DNA of 64,000 nucleotides, taken from JACKFE01 sp050248735 (GTDB taxonomy: Bacteria > Nitrospirota > Nitrospiria > Nitrospirales > UBA8639). A program made the position numbers and the translations under genes. Of the stretch, positions 34,908 through 42,640 are shown one piece after another. The stretch spans positions 62,001 through 126,000 of the forward strand of contig JBFWRU010000007.1 in NCBI GenBank assembly GCA_050248735.1, given 5' to 3'. The stretch's first letter is position 1. Each line of letters opens with the position of its first letter. The notes beneath the pieces are model-generated. The model saw only the letters and a program-made list of their open reading frames with translations, was not told where the DNA came from and made no database searches.

Positions 34908-36542
34908 TTAAAAGCTGCCGGCTTGGACGACGTCATCCAGGCTATTGATGTCCAACCAGTGTCCCACGGTATACAATACCCTGATTGAGTAGCCCCTTTT
35001 CCGCATGTCTTCAAGTAGGCTGCCCATGGTGGCTTTTTCGTTGGCCGGGTTTTTGAGCATGTCGGACAAGACCTCCTGTAACGATGTGAGTCCCGATGCG
35101 GAGACCTTGAGGAAACCCATCCACACTCCGTGAATCTTGTCGGGAGAGATGGACGTTCCCAGTTGCTTGAGATGAATCTGAGCATTGAAGGCCCGGCGGG
35201 AGTTTGGGGCCGTACATTCCGCAAATCCGCCTAAGCGGTTGTAGCTGGTTTTTTCCTTCCAGTCGCTATCCACAAAAATGACGAAATCGTCCTTGGTCTG
35301 AAGCAAGGCCTGGGGTATATAGGTATTGAACAAGACATCCCCGTACGAAATGATCGTGTCTTGTGGGCGGGAGCGTTTGTCCTGAAGGCCTTTGGCTAGG
35401 GAATACAATTCGCCGGTGGCCGCAAATTCGTCGTTATCGACATATTGCAGGTTGGGCAGATTCACGGCTTCTTTTTTGTACCCCCGTACCACCAGAATAT
35501 CTTTGATGCCCACGCTATTGTAGGCGTCGACAATATGGGATAACAGAGGCACCCCGCGAATGTTGACCATGGTTTTGGGTTTGTCCTCAGTCAGTTCTCC
35601 CAGTTCATCTCCGCGGGAAGCGGCAAGGACAATAGCCGAAGCCCGTTCCAAACTTTTTGGCAGGTAGCGCCGTTCGGCTTCTAAAAGCTCGGCGGCACCC
35701 TGCAATCGGAAAATTTCCGAGACCGGCACGATCTGGTCTTCGATCGAAAGCAGATTCTCTTGTTCTTTGAGCGTGTGTGCGGTGATCTGCATGGTGGCGA
35801 CGGATGCCCGCAGCATATGGTTGGCCCAAATGACCAGAGAAATGCCATGCTGCCGGAACACATCAGTGGGAGTCGCATAATATTTTGTCGGCACAATGAC
35901 GACCGGGCAGCGGTCGCCCCATTCACGCTTGAAGGCCAGGATCTCATCGGGCACGGCCAGGGCGCTGTGAATCAGGATGCCATCGGCACCAGCCTGGTGA
36001 TAGGCTTCTGCGCGACGTACGGCTTCGGTCAGGCCCCACCCGCAAATAAACGCTTCCACCCGGGCAATGATGCAGAAATCGGGATCGGACTGGGCATCCT
36101 TGCCGGCCTTGATTTTGCCGCAGAACTCTTCCATGTCGGCCAGGGGCTGAGCGTCCCCCTTCAAAAAACTATTGGTTTTGGGAAACAGTTTGTCTTCGAT
36201 GCACACCGCGGCGATATGCCGCTGTTCGAGTTTCCGAATCAAGCGCTGCATATTATTGAAATTGCCGTATCCGGTGTCGCCATCCAAGAGAATGGGAATG
36301 CGTGTGGCGTCGGACATGAATTCCAGATTGTCCAACACCTGTGTCCAGCTGGCTTCGTTGTTGTCGCGGACACCGAATTGGGCAGAAATGGACAATCCAC
36401 TGGCCCAAATGCCTTGGAATCCGGCTTCCTCCACAATCTTGGCACTCAGGCCATTGTGGGCTTCACAAATAAATTCCAGCTGAGGGGACAGCAGCAATTT
36501 CTTGAACTGAGAGGATTTGTCAGGCAGTAAGTTGACAGTCAT
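34908..36542 (-). CDS. Phosphoenolpyruvate mutase fused to nucleotidyltransferase
   Basis: Residues 1-290 are an isocitrate lyase/PEP mutase TIM barrel with the diagnostic mutase motif EDKLFPKTNS at 116-125 and the metal site LLDGDTGYGN near 85-94. PEP mutase makes phosphonopyruvate, the entry reaction of C-P bond biosynthesis. Residues about 305-544 are a sugar-1-phosphate nucleotidyltransferase-like domain (AIVLAASRGDELGELTEDKPKTMV, then PLLSHIVDAYNSVGIKDILVVRGYKKE), as in PepM-PntC-type fusions that cytidylylate phosphonates for transfer to lipids or glycans. No phosphonopyruvate decarboxylase or further phosphonate gene is adjacent. The PEP mutase call is strong; the physiological product is inferred. 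Confidence 0.92.
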   Translation of the reverse strand: MTVNLLPDKSSQFKKLLLSPQLEFICEAHNGLSAKIVEEAGFQGIWASGLSISAQFGVRDNNEASWTQVLDNLEFMSDATRIPILLDGDTGYGNFNNMQRLIRKLEQRHIAAVCIEDKLFPKTNSFLKGDAQPLADMEEFCGKIKAGKDAQSDPDFCIIARVEAFICGWGLTEAVRRAEAYHQAGADGILIHSALAVPDEILAFKREWGDRCPVVIVPTKYYATPTDVFRQHGISLVIWANHMLRASVATMQITAHTLKEQENLLSIEDQIVPVSEIFRLQGAAELLEAERRYLPKSLERASAIVLAASRGDELGELTEDKPKTMVNIRGVPLLSHIVDAYNSVGIKDILVVRGYKKEAVNLPNLQYVDNDEFAATGELYSLAKGLQDKRSRPQDTIISYGDVLFNTYIPQALLQTKDDFVIFVDSDWKEKTSYNRLGGFAECTAPNSRRAFNAQIHLKQLGTSISPDKIHGVWMGFLKVSASGLTSLQEVLSDMLKNPANEKATMGSLLEDMRKRGYSIRVLYTVGHWLDINSLDDVVQAGSF

Positions 36543-36799
36543 ATCCGGTTAAGTGGCTCGCAAGGTTGAGGTTCCAATGAATAAGGGCAAGAGTCTACAC
36601 CAAGGCAAATCCCTCTGCCAAACCTTCAATGGTCGTGGATAAGATGAGCAAGTCATCCGGATGCCCATGTTGCTCAGATATGGAAACATGAATCTCCGTT
36701 TGAGGCGAATTCCGGAGGAAGATAAGACGGGTTGGAGGAACACAGTCGGGTCATAAGCCGGGCATGACGTGGAGTGATGCCCGGCCCATCCCTGATCGC

Positions 36800-37081
36800 T
36801 TAAGGCGTGCGGCTGGTAATTTCAAGTAAGTGGTAGCCGAATTGTGTTTGAACCGGGCCGTGAACCTTGCCGAGTTCTCCGCTAAAGACCACCGAGTCAA
36901 ATTCTTTCACCATTTGCCCGGGCCCGAATTCACCCAGATCTCCGCCCTGTTTGCCGGACGGACAGGTCGAATGCGTTTTGGCGATAGCGGCAAAATCTCC
37001 ACCGGTTTCGATTTGTGTTTTTAATTCTTCACATTTTTCCTTTGTGGACACAAGAATATGACGGGCGCGCGCTTTGGCCAT
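36800..37081 (-). CDS. Parvulin-type peptidyl-prolyl isomerase
   Basis: This 93-residue single-domain parvulin matches PpiC: ARHILVSTKEKCEELK, then GDFAAIAKTHSTCPSGKQGGDLGEFGPGQMV and a closing GPVQTQFGYHLLEI. It has no signal peptide and so is cytoplasmic, a chaperone-like isomerase. It reads in the same direction as the PEP mutase gene but with a 257-nt gap between them. Confidence 0.96.
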   Translation of the reverse strand: MAKARARHILVSTKEKCEELKTQIETGGDFAAIAKTHSTCPSGKQGGDLGEFGPGQMVKEFDSVVFSGELGKVHGPVQTQFGYHLLEITSRTP

Positions 37082-37208
37082 GAAAATCTCCTTATCGAAA
37101 AGTGTGAATGGTTAAAGTCTTTGTCCCATGATTGCCTCGCCGAGGTCAAATCATATTCAAAGGAAAGGACACCATCTGTCCGAAGAGGTTCCGATGATAC
37201 GTCCGGCC

Positions 37209-37625
37209 TTACACGCCGGGATGCATGGCCAGGTAGTCGCAGATAAATTCAAACACGAGTTCATCGAGGTGCTTGGTAATGACCTCTGCGCCGCCCACGG
37301 TCAGCATTCCCTGTTCCCAGGTAATGGCGTGACCGCCTTTGGGGTCGTGCACGAGGGCAACCAATTGGTGGACTTCAAGGTCAATGCGGCAGGCAAACGT
37401 TTTGGATTTGAGAGGCAGGGCGGCCAGATTCACATACAAATAGGGTTCGCCGGGTAATTTGGCGGCTTCTTTTTCCTTGATGAGACGAATGCCTGCGGTG
37501 CGAAGCTGAGCCTCGACGCGGGTCCGGATATCTTTTCGGGTTAAGGTCCCCTTGAATTCCGGTCCCATCTCTTCCACCGCCACATAGACCCCGGTCATAT
37601 TTTTCAGTGATTTTCTTTTCAACAT
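37209..37625 (-). CDS. Conserved hypothetical protein
   Basis: The ATG at 37625 is preceded by GGAG and AAAGGATTGTT. The 138-residue product has the layout of a conserved hypothetical family that I recognise but cannot name: GVYVAVEEMGPEFKG, DIRTRVEAQLRTAGIRLI, PGEPYLYVNLAAL and a closing FEFICDYLAMHPG. No signal peptide or transmembrane segment is seen. It sits between a parvulin gene and a divergent gene. Confidence 0.75.
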   Translation of the reverse strand: MLKRKSLKNMTGVYVAVEEMGPEFKGTLTRKDIRTRVEAQLRTAGIRLIKEKEAAKLPGEPYLYVNLAALPLKSKTFACRIDLEVHQLVALVHDPKGGHAITWEQGMLTVGGAEVITKHLDELVFEFICDYLAMHPGV

Positions 37626-37897
37626 AACAATCCTTTTCTCCTGCAGTCCTTCCCATAGGTATGTATGATTCCGGCAATGTGTGAACTGCTTCAATATTGG
37701 GTTTTGACGTGTCGTAGCTCCTCGGCACGCAGAGTGTGTTCCTACACGGATCATAACGAGAGAGCCAAGTGCGGTCAACGCGAAAGACTGACCGACCGGA
37801 GACTGGTCTATGGTAGTGTAGAGGGAACGGTGAATGTCTTGTTAAATTTCTCAACGCTCTTACGGCTTGGACCTGGTGTCCAGTGAAGGAGGCTGTC

Positions 37898-38290
37898 ATG
37901 TTTGGACCCATTACCATTCCATTCGGTGCGAAAATGCTTTTCAATACCGTTAAACTGAAGCCGGGGGTCGGTTTCGATCAGGTGGAAACGGCTGTTGGCG
38001 AAATGTGTATGGTGGTGAAGGAAACGTATGGGGGAGACAAAGGCGGATTTATCGCGGGGCAGGTGTTGAAATTTTCGGGGTTTATATCGGCCGAAGGCTC
38101 CCTGAATGCGTCCAAGAGCGCCGATGCGCATTATGCCATTGTGACGTATTGGAGTTCATTCGAGAATCATGAAAAATCTCACGCCGATACCATCTTCAAG
38201 AAGACGTTCAGTGCCATTGCCAGTTTGTGTACGGAAACCAGGGAACTGGGATACGACCTGCTCTGGCAAGGCGAAGCGAGTACTCGGTAA
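37898..38290 (+). CDS. Hypothetical protein, possible ABM-type barrel
   Basis: The ATG at 37898 has an excellent RBS (GAAGGAGGCTGTC). The 130-residue product begins PITIPFGAKMLFNTVKLKPG. Its pattern of strand, helix and strand with AHYAIVTYWSSFENHEKSHAD resembles dimeric alpha/beta-barrel proteins of the antibiotic biosynthesis monooxygenase type. No catalytic residues can be named with confidence. It is divergent from the preceding hypothetical gene and convergent with a methyltransferase. Confidence 0.7.
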   Translation: MFGPITIPFGAKMLFNTVKLKPGVGFDQVETAVGEMCMVVKETYGGDKGGFIAGQVLKFSGFISAEGSLNASKSADAHYAIVTYWSSFENHEKSHADTIFKKTFSAIASLCTETRELGYDLLWQGEASTR

Positions 38291-38342
38291 CCGTCGAGTC
38301 TTCCGGGAGCCGGCCACGGTTGTTTGCCGGATGACAATTGAG

Positions 38343-39104
38343 TTATCCCGACGCTTTTTCACAGATGATAATGTAATGAGGGGACAACAGTGATTGAAAC
38401 GGATGCATGGCTTGTCGCAGTGCCAGGGGCAAAGCCGTGTCGGCCCGCTGCACATGCAGAAAATGAACGGGATAGATCAGGAGAGCCCAGGGGAGCCATA
38501 ACCAATCTTTCCCTTGCAATGGTACATAGCGGATTTCCTGAATAAGGAATCCTGCGTCCTGAAGAATCCTGACCATATTGGCAATGGAAAGGGTTTTCCA
38601 GCTCGGTTGGCCCTGGGTCACAAAATATTTAAATTGTTTAGGCTTGCCAAACCAGAAATAAGTGAAGCGATCACGAATGCCGGCCACATTGTCATTGGTC
38701 ACGAAAAACAGGCCGCTATCCCGCATATGGTGACGGCATTGGGTAAAGAATTGGAGCGTGTTATCAAACTCCATGACCCCGCTGATACAAAAGATGAAAT
38801 CGAATGGTGTCTCCGGAAAGACACTGAAGGGGTGATTGGCATCGATCACACAAAAATCCTCCGGTGCCAAGTTGGATGGCTTGCGCAGGTCACAACCTCG
38901 AAGCACTGTCTTGGGGAAAAAACGTCGCAAAGAGGAGATGAAGCTGCCATCACCGCAGGGCACGTCCAACATGGCTCTGCCATCGAAGGAATCTTCTATC
39001 CGGAGAAGATATTCAATGATAGTTTTATGGACTCCACGAGAGGTCTGCCCTCGTGGAATAGTGTCGAGTCTAGGGTCTTTGGTCATGGTAGGAAAACCAT
39101 GCAA
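38343..39104 (-). CDS. SAM-dependent methyltransferase
   Basis: This class I methyltransferase has motif I (AMLDVPCGDGSFISSL), motif II-like acidic strand (LRGCDLRKPSN), the DANHPFSV stretch and motif post-I region FDFIFCISGVMEF. Length is 253 residues. An in-frame ATG at 39086 is an alternative start. The substrate is unknown; it resembles methyltransferases found near glycan or lipid genes. It converges on the gene at 37898. Confidence 0.85.
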   Translation of the reverse strand: MHGFPTMTKDPRLDTIPRGQTSRGVHKTIIEYLLRIEDSFDGRAMLDVPCGDGSFISSLRRFFPKTVLRGCDLRKPSNLAPEDFCVIDANHPFSVFPETPFDFIFCISGVMEFDNTLQFFTQCRHHMRDSGLFFVTNDNVAGIRDRFTYFWFGKPKQFKYFVTQGQPSWKTLSIANMVRILQDAGFLIQEIRYVPLQGKDWLWLPWALLIYPVHFLHVQRADTALPLALRQAMHPFQSLLSPHYIIICEKASG

Positions 39105-39264
39105 CAGTTATGAGGTAGTTGTGCGGTGAGACTTTAATGGCGGATGGACCTTAAAAAATCATGACGCTCACTGTAGGGAGCCTTTGAAATCCTGTCAATG
39201 TTCATGACAGAAAAGTCCTGTCGGAGGGGAGGGTACACCCGACCGCCCGTTCCTTGAAACCACT

Positions 39265-39822
39265 CTACAGCTGGTCAGCGGGATTTGTGTCGTGGTGTGC
39301 TGTGCGCGAAGATCCTAATTGATAAATGAAGTAATACAGGCCGACAAACGCGACGAGCGGCAGGAAAAGAAACCAGAGCTTCCGTAGATTGGGATTGCTG
39401 AACAAGAAACCGAAGGCCGTCATGCCTGTAGCGACCAGCATATAAAAGACTAACCGATTTCGTAACGGCTCCGGAACAGGGAAATGTCCCAGAAGATAAC
39501 CGAGTATGGGATAGGCTCCATGGAAAAGCAGCTGACCGGATTGAAAAACTCCGGGTTTGTTCCAGGGCGAGTTTCCCACGAGAAACCATTCGATCATCAA
39601 CCCCGCCACTCCCCCGATCGCGATACCCATGAGCCGGAAAAGCGGCTTCTTCCTGAGATGAGAGAACAGGCAATGTAACAGGCAGAGAAACATAAAATAG
39701 AGGGGGACGGCCATGAAAAATCCCTTGGGATAATAGTGCACGCCGAACTTGTAAAAAATCTCCACCCACAGGGCAAAGAGTTCGGCGATCACCACCCCTT
39801 TGAAGAATCGGAACATACACAT
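39265..39822 (-). CDS. Polytopic membrane protein of unknown function
   Basis: The 185-residue protein has about five hydrophobic helices (around 5-20, 35-55, 62-85, 95-115 and 125-165) and short polar loops. It ends in a hydrophilic HHDTNPADQL tail. No family is recognised. A second ATG six nucleotides downstream (39816) is equally possible as start. It is isolated from neighbours by more than 150 nt on each side. Confidence 0.7.
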   Translation of the reverse strand: MCMFRFFKGVVIAELFALWVEIFYKFGVHYYPKGFFMAVPLYFMFLCLLHCLFSHLRKKPLFRLMGIAIGGVAGLMIEWFLVGNSPWNKPGVFQSGQLLFHGAYPILGYLLGHFPVPEPLRNRLVFYMLVATGMTAFGFLFSNPNLRKLWFLFLPLVAFVGLYYFIYQLGSSRTAHHDTNPADQL

Positions 39823-40041
39823 CCCATTTCATTCCCTGCAGTTCGCATCCGTATCTAGAGATATATCGGCTGGTGGATGTAACTTGAAGAGAGAATTTAG
39901 AAAATTCGGGTCAGACAGCAGGATGAAATATTGCAGGGAAGATAGACGTCACCCTCCTCTCCGGGATCAACGATCATGAGGGTTTGGCCTTGGCACAAGG
40001 AGAAGGGTGGAATAAGATGAGTGAAGTAAGGGGGTGCGGAC

Positions 40042-40449
40042 ATGGCTCATATCGACCTCAACGTCAAAGTATTGGTGGTTGACGATATATTGAGTATGCG
40101 CCATATCGTGAAGCGGGCTCTCCTCGAAATCGGATTCAAGGACATTCAGGATGCGCATAACGGGGAAGAAGGTTTGGAGAAACTCCGGGCAGGCGGATAC
40201 GGATTATTACTCTTGGATTGGAATATGCCGGTAATGTCGGGAATCGACATGTTGCGCACGATACGGGCCGATTCAGCTCTCAACTCTCTGCCGGTCCTGA
40301 TGATTACCGCGGAAGCCCAGGCCGAACAGATTATGGAAGCGGTGCAAGCCGGCGCATCCGGTTATTTGGTGAAACCTTTTTCCACGCAATCTCTCCAGGA
40401 AAAATTGGAGAAAATTTTTCAGAAGATGTCAAAGGGCAAAGAGTCCTAA
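40042..40449 (+). CDS. CheY-like single-domain response regulator
   Basis: This 135-residue stand-alone receiver has the acid pair Asp14-Asp15 (VVDDILSMR), phosphoacceptor Asp59 (LLLLDWNMPVMSG), the Thr of strand 4 (MITAEAQAEQ) and the conserved Lys in GYLVKPFS. There is no output domain. It would pass a phosphate or bind a partner such as a flagellar switch or another kinase. The hybrid kinase at 11277-13247 is a possible source but is 27 kb away. Confidence 0.94.
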   Translation: MAHIDLNVKVLVVDDILSMRHIVKRALLEIGFKDIQDAHNGEEGLEKLRAGGYGLLLLDWNMPVMSGIDMLRTIRADSALNSLPVLMITAEAQAEQIMEAVQAGASGYLVKPFSTQSLQEKLEKIFQKMSKGKES

Positions 40450-40467
40450 GGCCTTTTTCGACACGCA

Positions 40468-40953
40468 CTATTTCCCGCAGCATTTTTTATATTTCTTCCC
40501 GCTTCCGCATGGACACGGGTCATTCCGTCCAACTTTGGCCTCTGGGCGAACGAACGTCTGCCCACCCGGCGTCTTGGCATCGTAGAAATACCAGGCTCCG
40601 TCATGTTTCCGGAACTCGCTCAATTCATGGTGAATTTGGGGACCTTCATCCGTCTCGAAGGTAGCCTTGAATTCGACCATGCCAACGTCATCCTTGGCCC
40701 CGCCCTCTTTGGTTTCAAGAATTTCCAATCCCTGCCATTTGGTTGACTCCGCCCATTTCCGATTCGCGTCCATGTCGACATCGCCACGGGTCTTGGGATC
40801 ATGGGTTTTCTCAATAAAGTCCATTTGGACCTGGGTATAGGCGGTATAGCGGGCCCGCATGAGTTGCTCGGCGGTTTCCGCCTGCTTCTTTCCACTGATG
40901 ATGGGCTCACAACACTTGGTTAAGGTCTTTCCGCTCTGACAGGGACACTGCAT
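40468..40953 (-). CDS. YchJ-family protein with SEC-C motifs
   Basis: This 161-residue protein begins MQCPCQSGKTLTKCC and ends with PCPCGSGKKYKKCCGK. Both are SEC-C zinc-binding motifs, as in SecA and YchJ. Between them is the YchJ core (MRARYTAYTQVQMDFIEKTHDP). The start ATG has an AAGGAG motif upstream; the frame extends back to 41022 without need. Role unknown; SEC-C motifs bind zinc and often ribosomal or chaperone partners. Confidence 0.93.
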   Translation of the reverse strand: MQCPCQSGKTLTKCCEPIISGKKQAETAEQLMRARYTAYTQVQMDFIEKTHDPKTRGDVDMDANRKWAESTKWQGLEILETKEGGAKDDVGMVEFKATFETDEGPQIHHELSEFRKHDGAWYFYDAKTPGGQTFVRPEAKVGRNDPCPCGSGKKYKKCCGK

Positions 40954-41040
40954 ATGGTGCTCCTTATAAGGTGGCTTGGTTAATTTCGTCTTTTTGTACG
41001 TCCCCGAGGAGGGGAAAGTCAAAAGAGGGTCTCGCCTGTT

Positions 41041-41505
41041 TTACTCGTCAGTCTTGGGTTTGGCAAAAGTTGTGAGATAGTGATCCAGGTGTTTGGCAAA
41101 TTGTTGACGATCCCGTTGACTGATGGCCGAGGGACCGCCGGTCTCGATCCCGCTGGCCCGGAGCGTGTCCATGAAATCCCGCATGGTCAGCTTGGCTTGA
41201 ATGGTATCGGTCGAATGCATCTCACCGCGCGGATCAAGTGCATGGCCACCCTTGGCGATCACCTCAGCGGCCAATGGAATGTCGGCGGTAATCACCAGGT
41301 CTCCGGCTTCCAGTCTTCGCACGATTTCGGAATCCGCCACGTCGAACCCATCGGCGACCTGGAGGGCGGAAATATAAGCTGAGGTGGGGGTATGGAGGAG
41401 GCGATTGGCCACGAGCGTCACCTGCACCGCTGCCCGTTCGGCGGCGCGAAACAGGATTTCTTTAATCACCTTGGGGCAGGCATCGGCATCAACCCAGATT
41501 GGCAT
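41041..41505 (-). CDS. DUF188 (YaiI/YqxD) family protein
   Basis: This 154-residue protein carries the DUF188 pattern: WVDADACPKVIKEILFRAAER, then VTLVANRLLH, VADSEIVRRLEAGDLVITADIPLA, and ALDPRGEMHSTDTI. These features resemble a PIN-like fold with conserved aspartates. The family has no established function; a nuclease role has been suggested. It reads in the same direction as the YchJ-like gene. Confidence 0.95.
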   Translation of the reverse strand: MPIWVDADACPKVIKEILFRAAERAAVQVTLVANRLLHTPTSAYISALQVADGFDVADSEIVRRLEAGDLVITADIPLAAEVIAKGGHALDPRGEMHSTDTIQAKLTMRDFMDTLRASGIETGGPSAISQRDRQQFAKHLDHYLTTFAKPKTDE

Positions 41506-41667
41506 CGTCGGCTTTCATCGTGCAGAGGTTAGAGAACGTTTGATTTATGCAGATCCTGTTTCTATTTAGATAACTTCAGATTGTACCGCAATCTTTAGGC
41601 GACGGTCCCCTTCCGGATCGGAGCAGAGGATGAGCGATGTTATTCGGTAAGCGCAGGAGTCACTGGT

Positions 41668-42522
41668 TCAATCCATCTTCGTGACCCAGACGCCGACATG
41701 AAGGGTGGATCCCGGGGGGCCAACGAACGATCCCTCAATGGGCGGAACCGATTCGGGAAGTCTGGCCACCGCCACGGCAATATGGTCCGTTCCGGCCATA
41801 GCGCCGACCGTGGGATCGAATCCTTTCCAACCGGCACCCGGCAGGTAGACTTCCGCCCAGGCATGGGTGGCACCATAATCGGTGGCTGAGGGCGGAGCGT
41901 GGAGATATCCGCTCACAAAGCGCGCGGCGAAACCCAGGCACCGCGCCGCTTCCATAAACAGCAAGGCAAAGTCACGGCAGGAGCCGGTGCCATTTTCCAG
42001 GGTTTGTCCCACCGTTTGTACGCCGGGTTCTTCCCGCACTCGATATGACAGGGTCTGGTTGATGTGGGTGGCAAGCCGTTGCAGGAGGGTATAGGTCTGA
42101 ATCGATTCCTCCGGTTTCCAGAATCCCGCAATCCATTTAGTCAGTTGTGCTTTGGTTTTCTCTTCCGGGAAGGCCATATAGGGTAATAACATGATCCGGT
42201 CATCGGGTTGATAGGTAAAGGGGTAATTGACGGCGTAGTCGGCCACGAGAAAGTCGAGTGGAGCCTCGTTGAATTGCTGGATGAAGACTTCGCTCTCAAC
42301 CGCCAACTGGTTGGCTGACGCATCAAAGGTAGCCGTGGCCACTGAGTTACCTTCCACATCACGGTGCCATAGCAGGGTTGCCGTTGGTGTGATGGTCAGA
42401 GTGGATGACTCAATGTGCAGGTCATAGTCCTCTCTCGGACGCAGGCGCAGGTAATGCGGCCCGAGTGTCACCGCCCCGGAGAAATTATAATACGTCCGAT
42501 GAAGAATCTTATACCGCTGCAA
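41668..42522 (-). CDS. Transglutaminase-like protein
   Basis: This 284-residue protein has the N-terminal bacterial transglutaminase-like domain (YKILHRTYYNFSGAV) and the catalytic core. The nucleophile Cys is in NGTGSCRDFALLFMEAAR, the His in ATHAWAEVYLPG and the Asp in GFDPTVG, so the triad is complete. No signal peptide is seen. Members are usually cysteine proteases or amidases acting on peptides; the substrate is unknown. It is not of the lasso-peptide B2 type. Confidence 0.93.
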   Translation of the reverse strand: MQRYKILHRTYYNFSGAVTLGPHYLRLRPREDYDLHIESSTLTITPTATLLWHRDVEGNSVATATFDASANQLAVESEVFIQQFNEAPLDFLVADYAVNYPFTYQPDDRIMLLPYMAFPEEKTKAQLTKWIAGFWKPEESIQTYTLLQRLATHINQTLSYRVREEPGVQTVGQTLENGTGSCRDFALLFMEAARCLGFAARFVSGYLHAPPSATDYGATHAWAEVYLPGAGWKGFDPTVGAMAGTDHIAVAVARLPESVPPIEGSFVGPPGSTLHVGVWVTKMD

Positions 42523-42640
42523 GATGCACCCAATTTCTGTGAAATGTTAAAGAGGTCTGATCCCTCAAGAGGTTTATTAATTATAGATCTAAAAACAAAG
42601 GATTGCTTTGAACTTCTAGAACGTCATGAAAAGAAATCTT

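Noticed and set aside
36549..36743. A 64-codon ORF between the PEP mutase and parvulin genes
   Set aside because: No RBS, no recognisable content and no supporting context.
41668..42522. The transglutaminase-like gene as the leader peptidase of the RiPP-like locus
   Set aside because: It is a full-length family member with the N-terminal transglutaminase-like domain, not the short B2 type, and lies 12 kb away.
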